A DNA stretch of 64,000 bases, taken from BCD1 sp965230565 (GTDB lineage Bacteria; Bacteroidota; Bacteroidia; Chitinophagales; Saprospiraceae). This document shows, piece after piece, positions 1-8,573 of this stretch. Both the position numbers and the translations under genes were made by a program. The DNA is taken from positions 310,001 through 374,000 of the forward strand of contig CBDDLH010000003.1 of NCBI GenBank assembly GCA_965230565.1. Direction: 5' to 3'. Numbering within the stretch: the stretch's first letter is position 1; every line of letters starts with the position of its first letter. The notes under the pieces were generated by a model. It saw only the letters and a list, made by a program, of their open reading frames with translations, had not been told where the DNA came from and ran no database searches.

Positions 1-11
1 ATCTTAAGACT

Positions 12-887
12 CTAGATTTTCTCTATAGCTTTTGTCAAAGTGGCTTCAATCCTCGGTGCATGGCTGGCACCCATAGTCACGAATACTTTTTTCTCATTTT
101 TAACCAGTTCCAAAATGATCTGGATCATGTATTCATCCCTGGCAAGATTGGAGCGGTTCCAGATATCATGCAGGTATCCATCCGGGAATCCTCGACCCGA
201 AGGATAATCTCTCCATTCGATCCCTGGAAAATCCTGTTGCCATTTTTGATCCAGTTGTTCCCAGGAGGTAAAAATCCCCTTTAGATGTTTGTAATCTGTC
301 CGGCTGTTCAGGTAATCCTGCAAGGCTTTTTCAGGGTCTGATGGCTTACCATAACGCATATTGCTGAAATAGGGGCGAAAGGTGTAAAACATGGCTAATT
401 GATCAGCGGGAAAGTCCTGCAGCAACAATTCAATTTCCTTCTCTCTTGGAGGCTCCCAGGAATAAAGGTCTACCTTGTTTTTATTGGCCAAATAGGTAAC
501 TAATCCTCCTTCACCTAACTCTTTAATAGGGTCTTGAAACCAGGTAATCAGGTTCCCTACCCTGCCTTCAACCAGGGCGACATCAGGATTAGCTTGCTCC
601 CAGGTTTTTCTCAGAGAGTCCAGCTGAGGATTCGCAACATCTTTAGTATGGTTTATTCCAACCACAAATACTTCACCTCCTTCCTGTGTTTTTAGATTGT
701 AAATGTAAGGTCTCCGGTGGGTATTGATAATAGAATCATAAGCGTTCATATCCATGATCGGCACCTCGAGGTCTACAAAGGATTCCACCTCATAATAAGG
801 AGCTAAAACCCAAAGCACCTTGAATTGAAACATAAGAAAAACAACTAACACGAGAAATAGCAGCGCAAATAAGATTTTTTTGATCAT
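12..887 (-). CDS. Membrane-anchored Tiki/TraB-like superfamily protein
   Basis: A single N-terminal hydrophobic segment (about residues 4-25) is followed by a soluble domain facing outward. Motifs resemble the TraB/PrgY/Tiki/ChaN fold: GINHTKD at 77-83, LVEGR at 105-109 and a late GASH at 273-276, supplying the Gly-His and Glu typical of that superfamily, whose characterised members include metal-dependent proteases and haem-binding proteins. The substrate is unknown. The gene follows the HD-domain gene with a 12-nt gap, so the two are probably co-transcribed. Seen: motifs and anchor. Known: family fold. Inferred: enzymatic activity. Confidence 0.5.
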   Translation of the reverse strand: MIKKILFALLFLVLVVFLMFQFKVLWVLAPYYEVESFVDLEVPIMDMNAYDSIINTHRRPYIYNLKTQEGGEVFVVGINHTKDVANPQLDSLRKTWEQANPDVALVEGRVGNLITWFQDPIKELGEGGLVTYLANKNKVDLYSWEPPREKEIELLLQDFPADQLAMFYTFRPYFSNMRYGKPSDPEKALQDYLNSRTDYKHLKGIFTSWEQLDQKWQQDFPGIEWRDYPSGRGFPDGYLHDIWNRSNLARDEYMIQIILELVKNEKKVFVTMGASHAPRIEATLTKAIEKI

Positions 888-899
888 ATACTTGGGAAT

Positions 900-1532
900 T
901 TAAGTTTCAAAGCTTAAAAGCTCTATTTCTTTTTCAAGGTTTACTCTGGCCCTTTTTTCGCACCTATTATAAAACTCAGATGTCTTATAGATCTTTTCCA
1001 TATCTAAAAAATGTTTCAAGACATTAATCCTTCCTGAGTTATAAATGTCACCAGGATAGATGCTGTATTCCAGACGGATCTTTTTAGTGTAATCCTCATA
1101 AACATTCCATTCTTCTCCAAGTATAGCCAGGTCAATATCTGTAAAAAGGTTAGTATCCGGATCTTTCCTTTCTTCATGATCCTTTGTGGCCAGAATCTGG
1201 TCCATACATTTGGAAATTTGTTCTTCAGGCACGCCAAGGTTAGTCATACATTCCCTGGCTTTTAAAGAACTTTGATACTCGTTGTCCTGGCGGTTGATAT
1301 CGTAAATGATGTCGTGGTAAAAAATGGAGAACAGAAAGGTATCAAAACAAATTATATTCCTTTTAAACGATTCTGCCTTTTCCAACATAAACACGAGATG
1401 GTGCAGGTTATGGTAAAAACGGTTCACTGCTGAATGATACGTCTGAATTTCTGACCACAAATGCTCAATTACATCCTCGTCATTTGAATAACCGGAAGCA
1501 AGTATCCACCATGTATTTTTAAGTTTTTCCAT
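900..1532 (-). CDS. Predicted metal-dependent HD-superfamily phosphohydrolase (COG4339-like)
   Basis: The protein carries an HD-type metal site: YHNLHH and then FYHDIIYD about 30 residues later, followed by a DIDLAILG segment. This matches the COG4339 group of predicted HD phosphohydrolases, about 200 residues long and of unknown substrate. The frame is open back to 1565, but MEKLKNTWW at 1532 fits the usual family start better than the upstream Met. Its stop lies 12 nt before the Tiki/TraB-like gene, suggesting a two-gene unit. Function beyond phosphohydrolase is not known. Confidence 0.7.
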   Translation of the reverse strand: MEKLKNTWWILASGYSNDEDVIEHLWSEIQTYHSAVNRFYHNLHHLVFMLEKAESFKRNIICFDTFLFSIFYHDIIYDINRQDNEYQSSLKARECMTNLGVPEEQISKCMDQILATKDHEERKDPDTNLFTDIDLAILGEEWNVYEDYTKKIRLEYSIYPGDIYNSGRINVLKHFLDMEKIYKTSEFYNRCEKRARVNLEKEIELLSFET

Positions 1533-1639
1533 TTTCATCAAGGCTCCGGCAGACAAACCAATCAATTCTTTAAGTTCCTAAAATCGAACTTCAGATAGGT
1601 TTTAATAATCATTAGTCAAAAGCGAAATTTTTAATGGAG

Positions 1640-3067
1640 TTATAAATACTTTACTGTAAACTCAATCAACTTTTGCTTGAAGTCATTATATGGAGGTACC
1701 AGCAGATCAATGGCGTTAGGAATATGTTGTTTAAGAATAGCTCTTTCATTGGAGAATTCCTTAAAGCCGTAGACACCATTGCCTTTACCGATCCCACTGT
1801 TATTCGAGCCCCCAAATGGTAAATTCAAATTAAAAAAGTGAACGGAGTTGTGGTTGATGCAGCTGCCTCCCGCCCTTGTATTATCGAGAATATATCTGAT
1901 CTTTTTCCGATTGCTGCCATAGATGTAAAGTGCCAGTGGTTTTTCTTTGGCATTGACCTTTTGGATAACCTCATCGATATTTTTAAAACTGATCACAGGC
2001 AGAACAGGTCCGAAGATTTCCTCTTTCATAATGGTGGAATCTTCCGACACATTGGTCAGTACCGTAGGAGAAATATAGTCGTGGCTATCATCAAATTGTC
2101 CACCTGCCTCAACATGGGCACCTTTTGCCACAGCATCGTCAAAAAGGTCTTTCACCCTGCCATGGTGCCGGTTATTGACCATCCGGCAATAGGAAGGCTC
2201 ATTGGAAGCCTCTTCTGAGTAAAAACTCTTTAAATGTTTTTTTACCGCGTCCAAGAATTTATCCTTGACACTTTCGTGAACAAAAACATAATCCGGCGCG
2301 AGACAAACCTGCCCGTTATTGACATATTTCCCGACAGCAATCCGCTTGGCTGCGAGGTCGATATTGGCTGAACCCAATACGATGGTTGGGGACTTACCAC
2401 CTAATTCCAGAGTAACAGATGCCAGGTTTTTAGCAGCAGAAGTCATCACGATCTTACCTATTTCCGGTGCTCCGGTAAAATAAATATGGTTAAAAGGTAA
2501 ATTCAATAGTGTTTTGGCTGTCTCGACGCCCCCTTCAATAACTTTCACTTCATTTTCGGAGAATGTTTCCCCGATGATCTTTTTCATTATCGCCGAAGCG
2601 TATGGTGTATGCTCGGAAGGCTTCAACATAACCGTATTGCCTGCGGCAATAGCACAGATCATAGGTCCAAGCGTCAACATAAAAGGAAAATTCCAGGGTG
2701 ACATGATCAGCACCACTCCCTTTGGTTCATGTTTGATATAGGAACTTGATCCAAACAGGGAAATTGGTGTACTCACATGGGCATTTCGCATCCATCTTGA
2801 CAAATTCCTCCTCACATGTTTGAGCAGGGAAGTAACCGGATATATCTCCGTCATATCAACCTCACTTGGATGCTTTCGAAAATCATTGTACAAGGCTTCT
2901 TTTATCTCTTCCCGATAATGCAAAACGGCATTGTGCAACTTTTTGAGCCTGGCAATTCGCTGGGCTGCTGTTCTGTTTCCGACTTCAAACTGATGAGCTT
3001 TTTGCAATTCAAATAAAGCCGTGATTTCTTTGGCTGGTGTCTGTGTGATTACCTTTTGATCGACCAT
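1640..3067 (-). CDS. Aldehyde dehydrogenase family protein (class 3-like)
   Basis: NAD(P)-dependent oxidation of an aldehyde to a carboxylate. Seen: the MSPWNFPF and NTVMLKPSE nucleotide-site motifs (about 123-152), the LELGGKSP motif with general base Glu221, and GQVCLAPDY with catalytic Cys255. The length of 475 residues and the C-terminal hydrophobic stretch resemble class 3/fatty aldehyde dehydrogenases. The physiological aldehyde cannot be told from sequence. It stands alone, 107 nt upstream of the HD gene on the same strand. Confidence 0.9.
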   Translation of the reverse strand: MVDQKVITQTPAKEITALFELQKAHQFEVGNRTAAQRIARLKKLHNAVLHYREEIKEALYNDFRKHPSEVDMTEIYPVTSLLKHVRRNLSRWMRNAHVSTPISLFGSSSYIKHEPKGVVLIMSPWNFPFMLTLGPMICAIAAGNTVMLKPSEHTPYASAIMKKIIGETFSENEVKVIEGGVETAKTLLNLPFNHIYFTGAPEIGKIVMTSAAKNLASVTLELGGKSPTIVLGSANIDLAAKRIAVGKYVNNGQVCLAPDYVFVHESVKDKFLDAVKKHLKSFYSEEASNEPSYCRMVNNRHHGRVKDLFDDAVAKGAHVEAGGQFDDSHDYISPTVLTNVSEDSTIMKEEIFGPVLPVISFKNIDEVIQKVNAKEKPLALYIYGSNRKKIRYILDNTRAGGSCINHNSVHFFNLNLPFGGSNNSGIGKGNGVYGFKEFSNERAILKQHIPNAIDLLVPPYNDFKQKLIEFTVKYL

Positions 3068-3239
3068 AATGATAAGTTTAAAAAATTCTCAAGGGGCAAA
3101 ATAACCAAAACCAAAAATTGAGCCGGAAAGTTGTATCAACAGGAGGGAAACTCGTTCATCGATAAGGAGGAATCAATGGATGTATTTTGGTTAACCGTAG
3201 ATATCTTTTGTTCAAAAATACATGAAAAAAGTCATTTGC

Positions 3240-3908
3240 CTATGACAACCTACTTTTTAACAAGTTTTCAACTGCTTGCACTGTATAGTCAGCCATTAAA
3301 TCCTTGTTATCAAGAATTGATTGAAGTTCTTCTTGACTTTTCTCCTTAAACTTTTCTTCAAATCTAAACACCATTCTATTAAACCTTCTTTCATCCTCCC
3401 TCGACAACCTTTCATTATTATCAACTTCAAGAAGATCCTTGCCTAAAAAAGTAGCAAGGGGTTCTGCAATACTTTTAAGTTCATCAGCATTTTCAGACCT
3501 GCAAATTTCAAAAGCATTATGATCCAAAAACTCCAATTTCAATACTATATATATTGTTACAGAATCCATGGATAAATCAACTTCTTCTTCCAGTAATATT
3601 ATATTTAGATCATCAATATTTTTGGTTATTGTCCCCCCTAATTTAATTACCCCCTCTTTTTTATTAATGCTAATTAACGCCTCCCCTCTTATTAATTTGA
3701 TAATTTTCACGAAGGCCTGAACAATGAATAAAATAAAAACTCCAATTATACCCCAGAAAAGTAATTCACTTGAAAAGGAGGTCTTGGTAAAATAAATAAA
3801 GTAAACAATTACAAAGAGAATAAGTAACTTTACCGTCTGATGCTTCCATCCATCAAATAGGATAAATTCGTCACCTTTTCGTTCATATTTGATCTTACCG
3901 GACAACAT
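3240..3908 (-). CDS. Hypothetical two-TM membrane protein
   Basis: I do not recognise a family. Two adjacent hydrophobic helices (about residues 26-43 and 49-69) form a hairpin after a short cytosolic N-terminus. A mixed alpha/beta cytosolic part follows, with a charged, coiled-coil-prone C-terminus rich in Glu, Arg and Lys. A small PH-like domain after the hairpin is possible but unproven. It sits 6 nt after the cupin gene and is likely the last gene of the DUF434-cupin-membrane protein unit. The region is A+T-rich compared with its neighbours. Confidence 0.65.
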   Translation of the reverse strand: MLSGKIKYERKGDEFILFDGWKHQTVKLLILFVIVYFIYFTKTSFSSELLFWGIIGVFILFIVQAFVKIIKLIRGEALISINKKEGVIKLGGTITKNIDDLNIILLEEEVDLSMDSVTIYIVLKLEFLDHNAFEICRSENADELKSIAEPLATFLGKDLLEVDNNERLSREDERRFNRMVFRFEEKFKEKSQEELQSILDNKDLMADYTVQAVENLLKSRLS

Positions 3909-3914
3909 TAGGAC

Positions 3915-4250
3915 TTAACTTTTTATCATAGTAAGCACCATTTTGAATTGTTCAACAGCCTTGAGCGCATGTGGAATATTCGCAGGCATGACAATCGTTT
4001 CTCCTGCTTTAAGGATGTTGGATTGACCATCAATGATTACATCAGCTCTGCCATCAACGATAGTCACCATCGCATCAAAAGGGGCCGTATGTTCACTTAA
4101 TCCTTCGCCCTTATCAAACGCAAAAAGGGAAATATTACCGGTCTCTTTTCTCAATACATGTTTACTCACAATAGCCTGATCTGCATAAGCAACGCTATCT
4201 TTGAAAGAGAATTTTATGCCTTTATCGAATTCATTTTTTGCCATTTTCAA
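3915..4250 (-). CDS. Small cupin-domain protein
   Basis: A 111-residue single-domain cupin. Seen: GEGLSEHTAPFDAMVTIVDG (the first cupin box, with one His), then a GETIVMPANIPHALKA segment giving the second box His. Small cupins of this type bind a metal and act as sensors or isomerase-like enzymes; the role here is unknown. The start could be MKMAK (4250) or the internal Met at 4244. It lies 10 nt after the DUF434 gene and 6 nt before the membrane-protein gene. Confidence 0.8.
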   Translation of the reverse strand: MKMAKNEFDKGIKFSFKDSVAYADQAIVSKHVLRKETGNISLFAFDKGEGLSEHTAPFDAMVTIVDGRADVIIDGQSNILKAGETIVMPANIPHALKAVEQFKMVLTMIKS

Positions 4251-4260
4251 AAATATTAAT

Positions 4261-4980
4261 TTAACAACGTATTATCTCAAATTTACTAATCTGTCCCTTT
4301 AGATGATTATCAAACAACCAGGCGCCAAAGTTAAACCAGATTTTCACCTTGTCCAGTATCCAACTGTCGGTTGTGATGACAATGTTGTCACTTTCGGCAA
4401 GTACTTTGTCCGGATTGTAGACCAGTTGTTCCTCCCAGGGAAAATGATATTGCTCGCTTAATTCCCGTAACATGGTTTTTAATCGGCCGCTATTGGACAC
4501 CGGTTTATCCAAATACCACATCACGGAACTGGCTCCTAATTCCTGAAGCGCCTGCCCCGTCAGCACCATGGCATTTTCGGTCTTGACCACTCGTTTGTAA
4601 GATCCATGGACACTGGAGATATCCCTGTAAGTGCCGTCCCTGGCCTTAAAAATGAATCCTCCGGAAAGCGCACATTCCAGCAAGATCAACAGGTTAAATC
4701 CATCTATCTCGACCTGCCTGCCCTTCAGGTCGGCCGGTGAACACATGGATTTATTCCGCAGGAGAATTTCCTGCTCGCTGGCGGCGATTCTGAGCAAGGC
4801 ATTTCGCTGGCGTTTATTGAGCTTGTAGCGGTCACCAACTACTCTAAGAATGGCGCTATCGGAATAATGGCGAGAGCGCAGATAACAAAAATCATCTACA
4901 GCCTGAGTTAAGACAGGATGCCATTTAGGAGCAAACCACTGATCATCTTTTGGTTGTTTACCACGGTTTCTTTTGCTCAA
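4261..4980 (-). CDS. DUF434 domain-containing protein
   Basis: The N-terminal half (about 14-80) has the DUF434 layout with a YSDSAILRVVGDRYKLNKRQ-type helix. The C-terminal half contains EIDGFNLLILLECALSGG and later YLDKPVSNSG and ITTDSWILD, typical of COG2454 proteins found in archaea and bacteria. The alternating acidic residues suggest a PIN/NYN-like nuclease fold, but this is inference. It is the first gene of a minus-strand unit with the cupin and membrane protein. Its 5' side faces a long inverted-repeat element. Confidence 0.75.
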   Translation of the reverse strand: MSKRNRGKQPKDDQWFAPKWHPVLTQAVDDFCYLRSRHYSDSAILRVVGDRYKLNKRQRNALLRIAASEQEILLRNKSMCSPADLKGRQVEIDGFNLLILLECALSGGFIFKARDGTYRDISSVHGSYKRVVKTENAMVLTGQALQELGASSVMWYLDKPVSNSGRLKTMLRELSEQYHFPWEEQLVYNPDKVLAESDNIVITTDSWILDKVKIWFNFGAWLFDNHLKGQISKFEIIRC

Positions 4981-5075
4981 AGCGGGATTTTTAGTTGGCT
5001 TAAATTTAGAAAAAAGTTACATAAAAAATGTCACGTTTTAGAGTTTCGTGGCTTTATATATATGGGGGCTGGGGG

Positions 5076-5334
5076 CAGTGAGGGGGTGACTTGGAGTCGA
5101 ATGTTGTCAACTTAAGCCAAGTCAGTGAATTATTAAATTGCCCTTTGCTTCGGCGCACGGCATAATCAAGAGAAACTCAGCCAGGCCTATAGCCTTTTGT
5201 CCCGGATGAAGAAAGGGCTGAAGCCCTAAATTTTCCTGGTGATTTTTCACACCGCGCTGAAGCACGGTGCAATTGAATTTCTCCTTTGGTTCTCTTAAGT
5301 TGACGACATTCGACTTGGAGTCACCCCCTCACTG
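5076..5334. repeat. Inverted-repeat element (MITE-like), 40-bp arms
   Basis: Arms 5076-5115 and 5295-5334 are reverse complements at 36 of 40 positions, enclosing 179 bp without an ORF. The interior holds two hairpins built on GCTGAAGC (GGGCTGAAGCCC near 5215 and CACCGCGCTGAAGCACGGTG near 5250). Three of the four mismatches fall in the centre of a near-palindrome, ACTTGGAGT, which keeps the same orientation in both arms. No transposase is nearby. This fits a non-autonomous transposable or REP/RAYT-type element between two minus-strand genes. Confidence 0.6.
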
Positions 5335-5379
5335 AGCGGAGAACATCCTCCTTCGGCAGCCTTATTCCAAATGATCCAG

Positions 5380-6210
5380 TTAGGCCAACCGGCCCAGGAC
5401 TGCCATCAGCTCCCTGCAGCCTCCTCGCCTGATAAAATCACTGTGGTCATCAATGGAAGAAAAATGTTTGCCGGTAATATTTCTGCAAAGCATCTCTTCG
5501 CCGGCAACTGTTTTAAAGGTTTCGTGAACCTCATTTTTAGCTTTAAGGGAAAAAACAACCTTACCCGTTTCCCTGACTTCTTCCAGGGTTTTCATCCAAA
5601 TGGCTGCTGCCAGCGCTCCACAGCCGTTACCGCTTAACCCCATTCCGCCTGCAAAACCGGCAACCATGATGATCTCTTCATCACTTGCCCCCATTTTTGC
5701 AGCTACCTCAGAAGCACAGCTGATGGCATGGTTAGGAAGAGAAGACAGTTCGGTATCCAAAGACTTCCTGGCAGCCTCCACTGCTTCTGGTGCCCACTTT
5801 TGCGCCATGTTGAAACAATTGAAAACCCGCCCCGTCAAAAAGTATTTGGCAATACTGGCAGTACTGGACCAGTCGCAGCGAGTAATTTCAAGGCAATCAT
5901 GTGTGGAATTCCGGTTTTGAAAGGAATCCATTATATCCTGAGTGGCCAGGATAGATAATGCAATGGCCTGATCCATGGTTTTGGCTCGATGGTAGGCTTC
6001 CGTTCCAACAGCTAATGAAGCCCCCCATAACATACCGCATTGATACCCCTTGGTCAGGATCCCTCCTGCCAGAAGATCAACGGCTTGTTCATAATCTGAA
6101 TCTAAATTATCGAATTCCCGGTTAATTAAATAAGCAAAGGTCTGGGAGCAGGTACCTTTTTTCAAAAAAGTACGCCTTCCGTCAGTTGGTTGCTTCTTGG
6201 TTGTTTCCAT
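5380..6210 (-). CDS. C_GCAxxG_C_C-like putative redox protein
   Basis: A 276-residue protein with two related Gly/Cys segments, GYQCGMLWGASLAVG (about 55-70) and GGMGLSGNGCGALAAAIW (about 190-208). These resemble the C_GCAxxG_C_C family of putative redox-active, metal-binding proteins, although it is longer than most members. It has about eight cysteines, including SCASEVAAKMG. No signal peptide is seen, so it is probably cytosolic. It stands alone, about 255 bp downstream of the CorC-type gene's start region. Assignment rests on motif resemblance only. Confidence 0.55.
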   Translation of the reverse strand: METTKKQPTDGRRTFLKKGTCSQTFAYLINREFDNLDSDYEQAVDLLAGGILTKGYQCGMLWGASLAVGTEAYHRAKTMDQAIALSILATQDIMDSFQNRNSTHDCLEITRCDWSSTASIAKYFLTGRVFNCFNMAQKWAPEAVEAARKSLDTELSSLPNHAISCASEVAAKMGASDEEIIMVAGFAGGMGLSGNGCGALAAAIWMKTLEEVRETGKVVFSLKAKNEVHETFKTVAGEEMLCRNITGKHFSSIDDHSDFIRRGGCRELMAVLGRLA

Positions 6211-6465
6211 GCCTTGATTGAATATATTTTATTGAAGATTTCACAATCAATGCTGGGTGTTCAGATTGGGTGTTACGGATAAAACTATTTGAATTTTATA
6301 AATTGACTGGTCTTAAATTTACATATTCTCCACGTAAAACCAAGCTTCTTTAGACAAGAATATCCAATTCGTGGATTTAAGTACGGTGAATTTTACCCAG
6401 GCGGGTACACCTATAATGATTCGAAAGATAAAAAAAGAAACAAGTGTGAATAAGGATCTGGCAAG

Positions 6466-7737
6466 TTAATCATTTTTGTCCTTGATCTCCTCCTTTTTCC
6501 GGGTCACTTTTACCACCTCGATCTTGGTATTTGAGACTACTTCAAAGGTAAAGGAAAACCCTCCAAGCTCTTCTGTCTGACCTTCTTCCGGAATATTACC
6601 GGTAGTCATAACGATATATCCGGACAGGGTGTGATAATCTCCTTCCGGCAGGTCGAGCTCGTATTTTTCATTGAGATAATCAATTTCCAATCGCCCGGAA
6701 AATCGAAATTCGTCTTCTGAGATGGCAACCTCCACATGTTCTTCAACGTCGTGTTCATCTTCGATTTCTCCAAAAATCTCTTCCTGGATATCCTCCAGTG
6801 TAATGATTCCGGAGACCCCGCCAAATTCATCCACAACACAAGCAATACTGATGTGCGTTTTTATAAAGGTATTCATCAGGTCGATCACCGGAGTTACTTC
6901 CGGGGTAAACAGAATATCCAGAACCATTTCCCTAATAGTTGCCGGACTATTTAAAAGCTGCTGGTGATGAACATAACCCAGCACTTCATCAATTTCTTCA
7001 TCGATAACCAATAACCGGGAATGTTTGGTATGGACAAATTGTTGCTCCAGGTTTTGAACGGTCTCTGACACATCAATTGCAGATATTTCTGTCCTGGGAA
7101 CCATACAGGAACGCACCTTTTTGTCTTTAAGATGCAATGCCTTGTTAAACAATTCCTTGTCTATATCTTCCTCTTCGTTTTCGGCCGTTGTATCCTGAAT
7201 AAAGTTGATCAGGTCGACACGTGTAAATACTTCTTCTCCTTCCTTCAGTTCAGTGCGTAGGATATTATTCAATAAAAAGTTCGTCATCTGTGTCATCATC
7301 CGGGTAGGAATGCTCAACAGATACTGCAATACCCTCAGAGGAATAGCCAGCACATACAATAAATCGGCTCCATATAATTGAAAAAATGCCTTGGGTAAAA
7401 ACTCTCCGAAGATCAAAACAATGATGGTGACAATAATGGTGTTCAACAGCAGTAAAGAAACGCTGTCTGCAGCCCAACCAAACCTGGCCATGAAGAATTC
7501 ATCCAGCGGAATGGTCATAAGGGTCGTAAAAACCACCAGGGCTATATTATTGCCGATGAGCAGTGCCCCCAAAAACCGGGAAGGTTTATCATAAAAATGA
7601 GTAATGACCCGTCCTCGTCTTCCACCCCGCTTTTTTTTGAGCTCGATATTTAACTTATTGGCAGAGATAAAAGCGATCTCCGAACCCGAGAACAAAGCGG
7701 AAAATATTAAGAATAAGAGGATCCAGAATATCAGCAT
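6466..7737 (-). CDS. CNNM/CorC-type exporter (DUF21, CBS pair, CorC_HlyC domain)
   Basis: Domain order: an N-terminal DUF21 transmembrane region with about four helices (residues 1-150), a cytosolic CBS-domain pair (about 190-320, containing SCMVPRTEISAIDVSE) and a C-terminal CorC_HlyC domain (about 335-410). Members of this family export Mg2+ or Co2+, or were historically called hemolysin C-like. In Bacteroidota the paralogue GldE has this architecture and links to gliding and T9SS assembly, so a gldE-like role is possible but not shown. It is a full-length, single-gene unit. Confidence 0.85.
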   Translation of the reverse strand: MLIFWILLFLIFSALFSGSEIAFISANKLNIELKKKRGGRRGRVITHFYDKPSRFLGALLIGNNIALVVFTTLMTIPLDEFFMARFGWAADSVSLLLLNTIIVTIIVLIFGEFLPKAFFQLYGADLLYVLAIPLRVLQYLLSIPTRMMTQMTNFLLNNILRTELKEGEEVFTRVDLINFIQDTTAENEEEDIDKELFNKALHLKDKKVRSCMVPRTEISAIDVSETVQNLEQQFVHTKHSRLLVIDEEIDEVLGYVHHQQLLNSPATIREMVLDILFTPEVTPVIDLMNTFIKTHISIACVVDEFGGVSGIITLEDIQEEIFGEIEDEHDVEEHVEVAISEDEFRFSGRLEIDYLNEKYELDLPEGDYHTLSGYIVMTTGNIPEEGQTEELGGFSFTFEVVSNTKIEVVKVTRKKEEIKDKND

Positions 7738-7783
7738 TGTTGTTTGCTATTTCCTTGTATTGCACTGATAAAAATGCAATTTA

Positions 7784-8431
7784 CTAAAAAATTAAATTAT
7801 GAATCGTCTCAATTCGATCCTGAACCAGCTCCTGTAAAGGCATACCGGATAACAACCTCTCCTTGGATTGATGTCCATTGGAGATCAAAATGCAATCCAC
7901 ACCAATCTCTGAGGCCACCTCATAATCATGGATGGTATCCCCTACCAGAACAGTTTTCCCCTTTTCAATTCCATGACGACGAATCAACTCCCTGCCTCTT
8001 TCGACCTTGCTTTCAGCCCTATAGTTGTCGAGCCCTTCAATACCTTGGAAATAATCATTAATATCAAAATGTAACAGGAGTTGTTCCACATCTTTTTTAT
8101 GCGCAGCGGTCAAAATAAACTGCGATAAATTTTGTTGTTGAAAAAGATCCAGTGTAGCAGAAACTCCCTGATGAAGATTACAATTCCTTACCCTGTTGTT
8201 ATACTGACTGATAAACTTTTCCGTGAGGCTTTCAAAGGATTCTTTAGCCAAATCAATTCCAATCTTTTGGTAATAGTCGACAATCGGAAATCCAAAAACG
8301 GCTTTATATTCCTCAACAGTTAAAGGATTGTCCCTATGTTCCTCGGCCAATTTGCTGACGATTTCCACACACAATTCAATGTCATTCAATAAGGTTCCAT
8401 TCCAATCCCAGATGATGGTACTGTACTTCAT
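7784..8431 (-). CDS. HAD-family hydrolase (phosphoglycolate phosphatase-like)
   Basis: Motif I is IIWDWNGTLLND with the nucleophile and acid aspartates near the N-terminus. Motif II is the ILTAAHKK segment, and motif IV is VLVGDTIHDYEVA with the metal-binding aspartate. An alpha-helical cap between motifs I and II gives subclass I architecture. Gph-type enzymes hydrolyse 2-phosphoglycolate, but substrates vary. The start at 8431 (MKYSTIIWD) is chosen over 8458 because the extra nine residues lie outside the fold. It lies 47 bp upstream of the CorC-type gene on the same strand. Confidence 0.8.
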   Translation of the reverse strand: MKYSTIIWDWNGTLLNDIELCVEIVSKLAEEHRDNPLTVEEYKAVFGFPIVDYYQKIGIDLAKESFESLTEKFISQYNNRVRNCNLHQGVSATLDLFQQQNLSQFILTAAHKKDVEQLLLHFDINDYFQGIEGLDNYRAESKVERGRELIRRHGIEKGKTVLVGDTIHDYEVASEIGVDCILISNGHQSKERLLSGMPLQELVQDRIETIHNLIF

Positions 8432-8510
8432 TTGCAAGATATAGTTTAGGGATTTCATACCCGTATTTGGCGCAAAAATAGGACAAATGCATCATGAACT
8501 GGTTATTTGT

Positions 8511-8547
8511 AATAAAAAATCCCGAACTCCTTCAAAGAAGTCCGGGA
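8511..8547 (-). terminator. Rho-independent-like terminator for the repeat surface protein
   Basis: Read on the minus strand, a stem (TCCCGGACTTC pairing with GAAGGAGTTCGGGA, loop TTT) is followed directly by TTTTTTATTA. It lies 27 bp after the stop of the minus-strand gene at 8574. Confidence 0.75.
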
Positions 8548-8573
8548 CCATATTTATCATCTGAAATTAGTAT

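Noticed and set aside
5380..5637. Plus-strand 88-codon ORF and similar plus-strand frames opposite minus-strand genes
   Set aside because: These are antisense shadows of strongly supported genes, with no motifs of their own.
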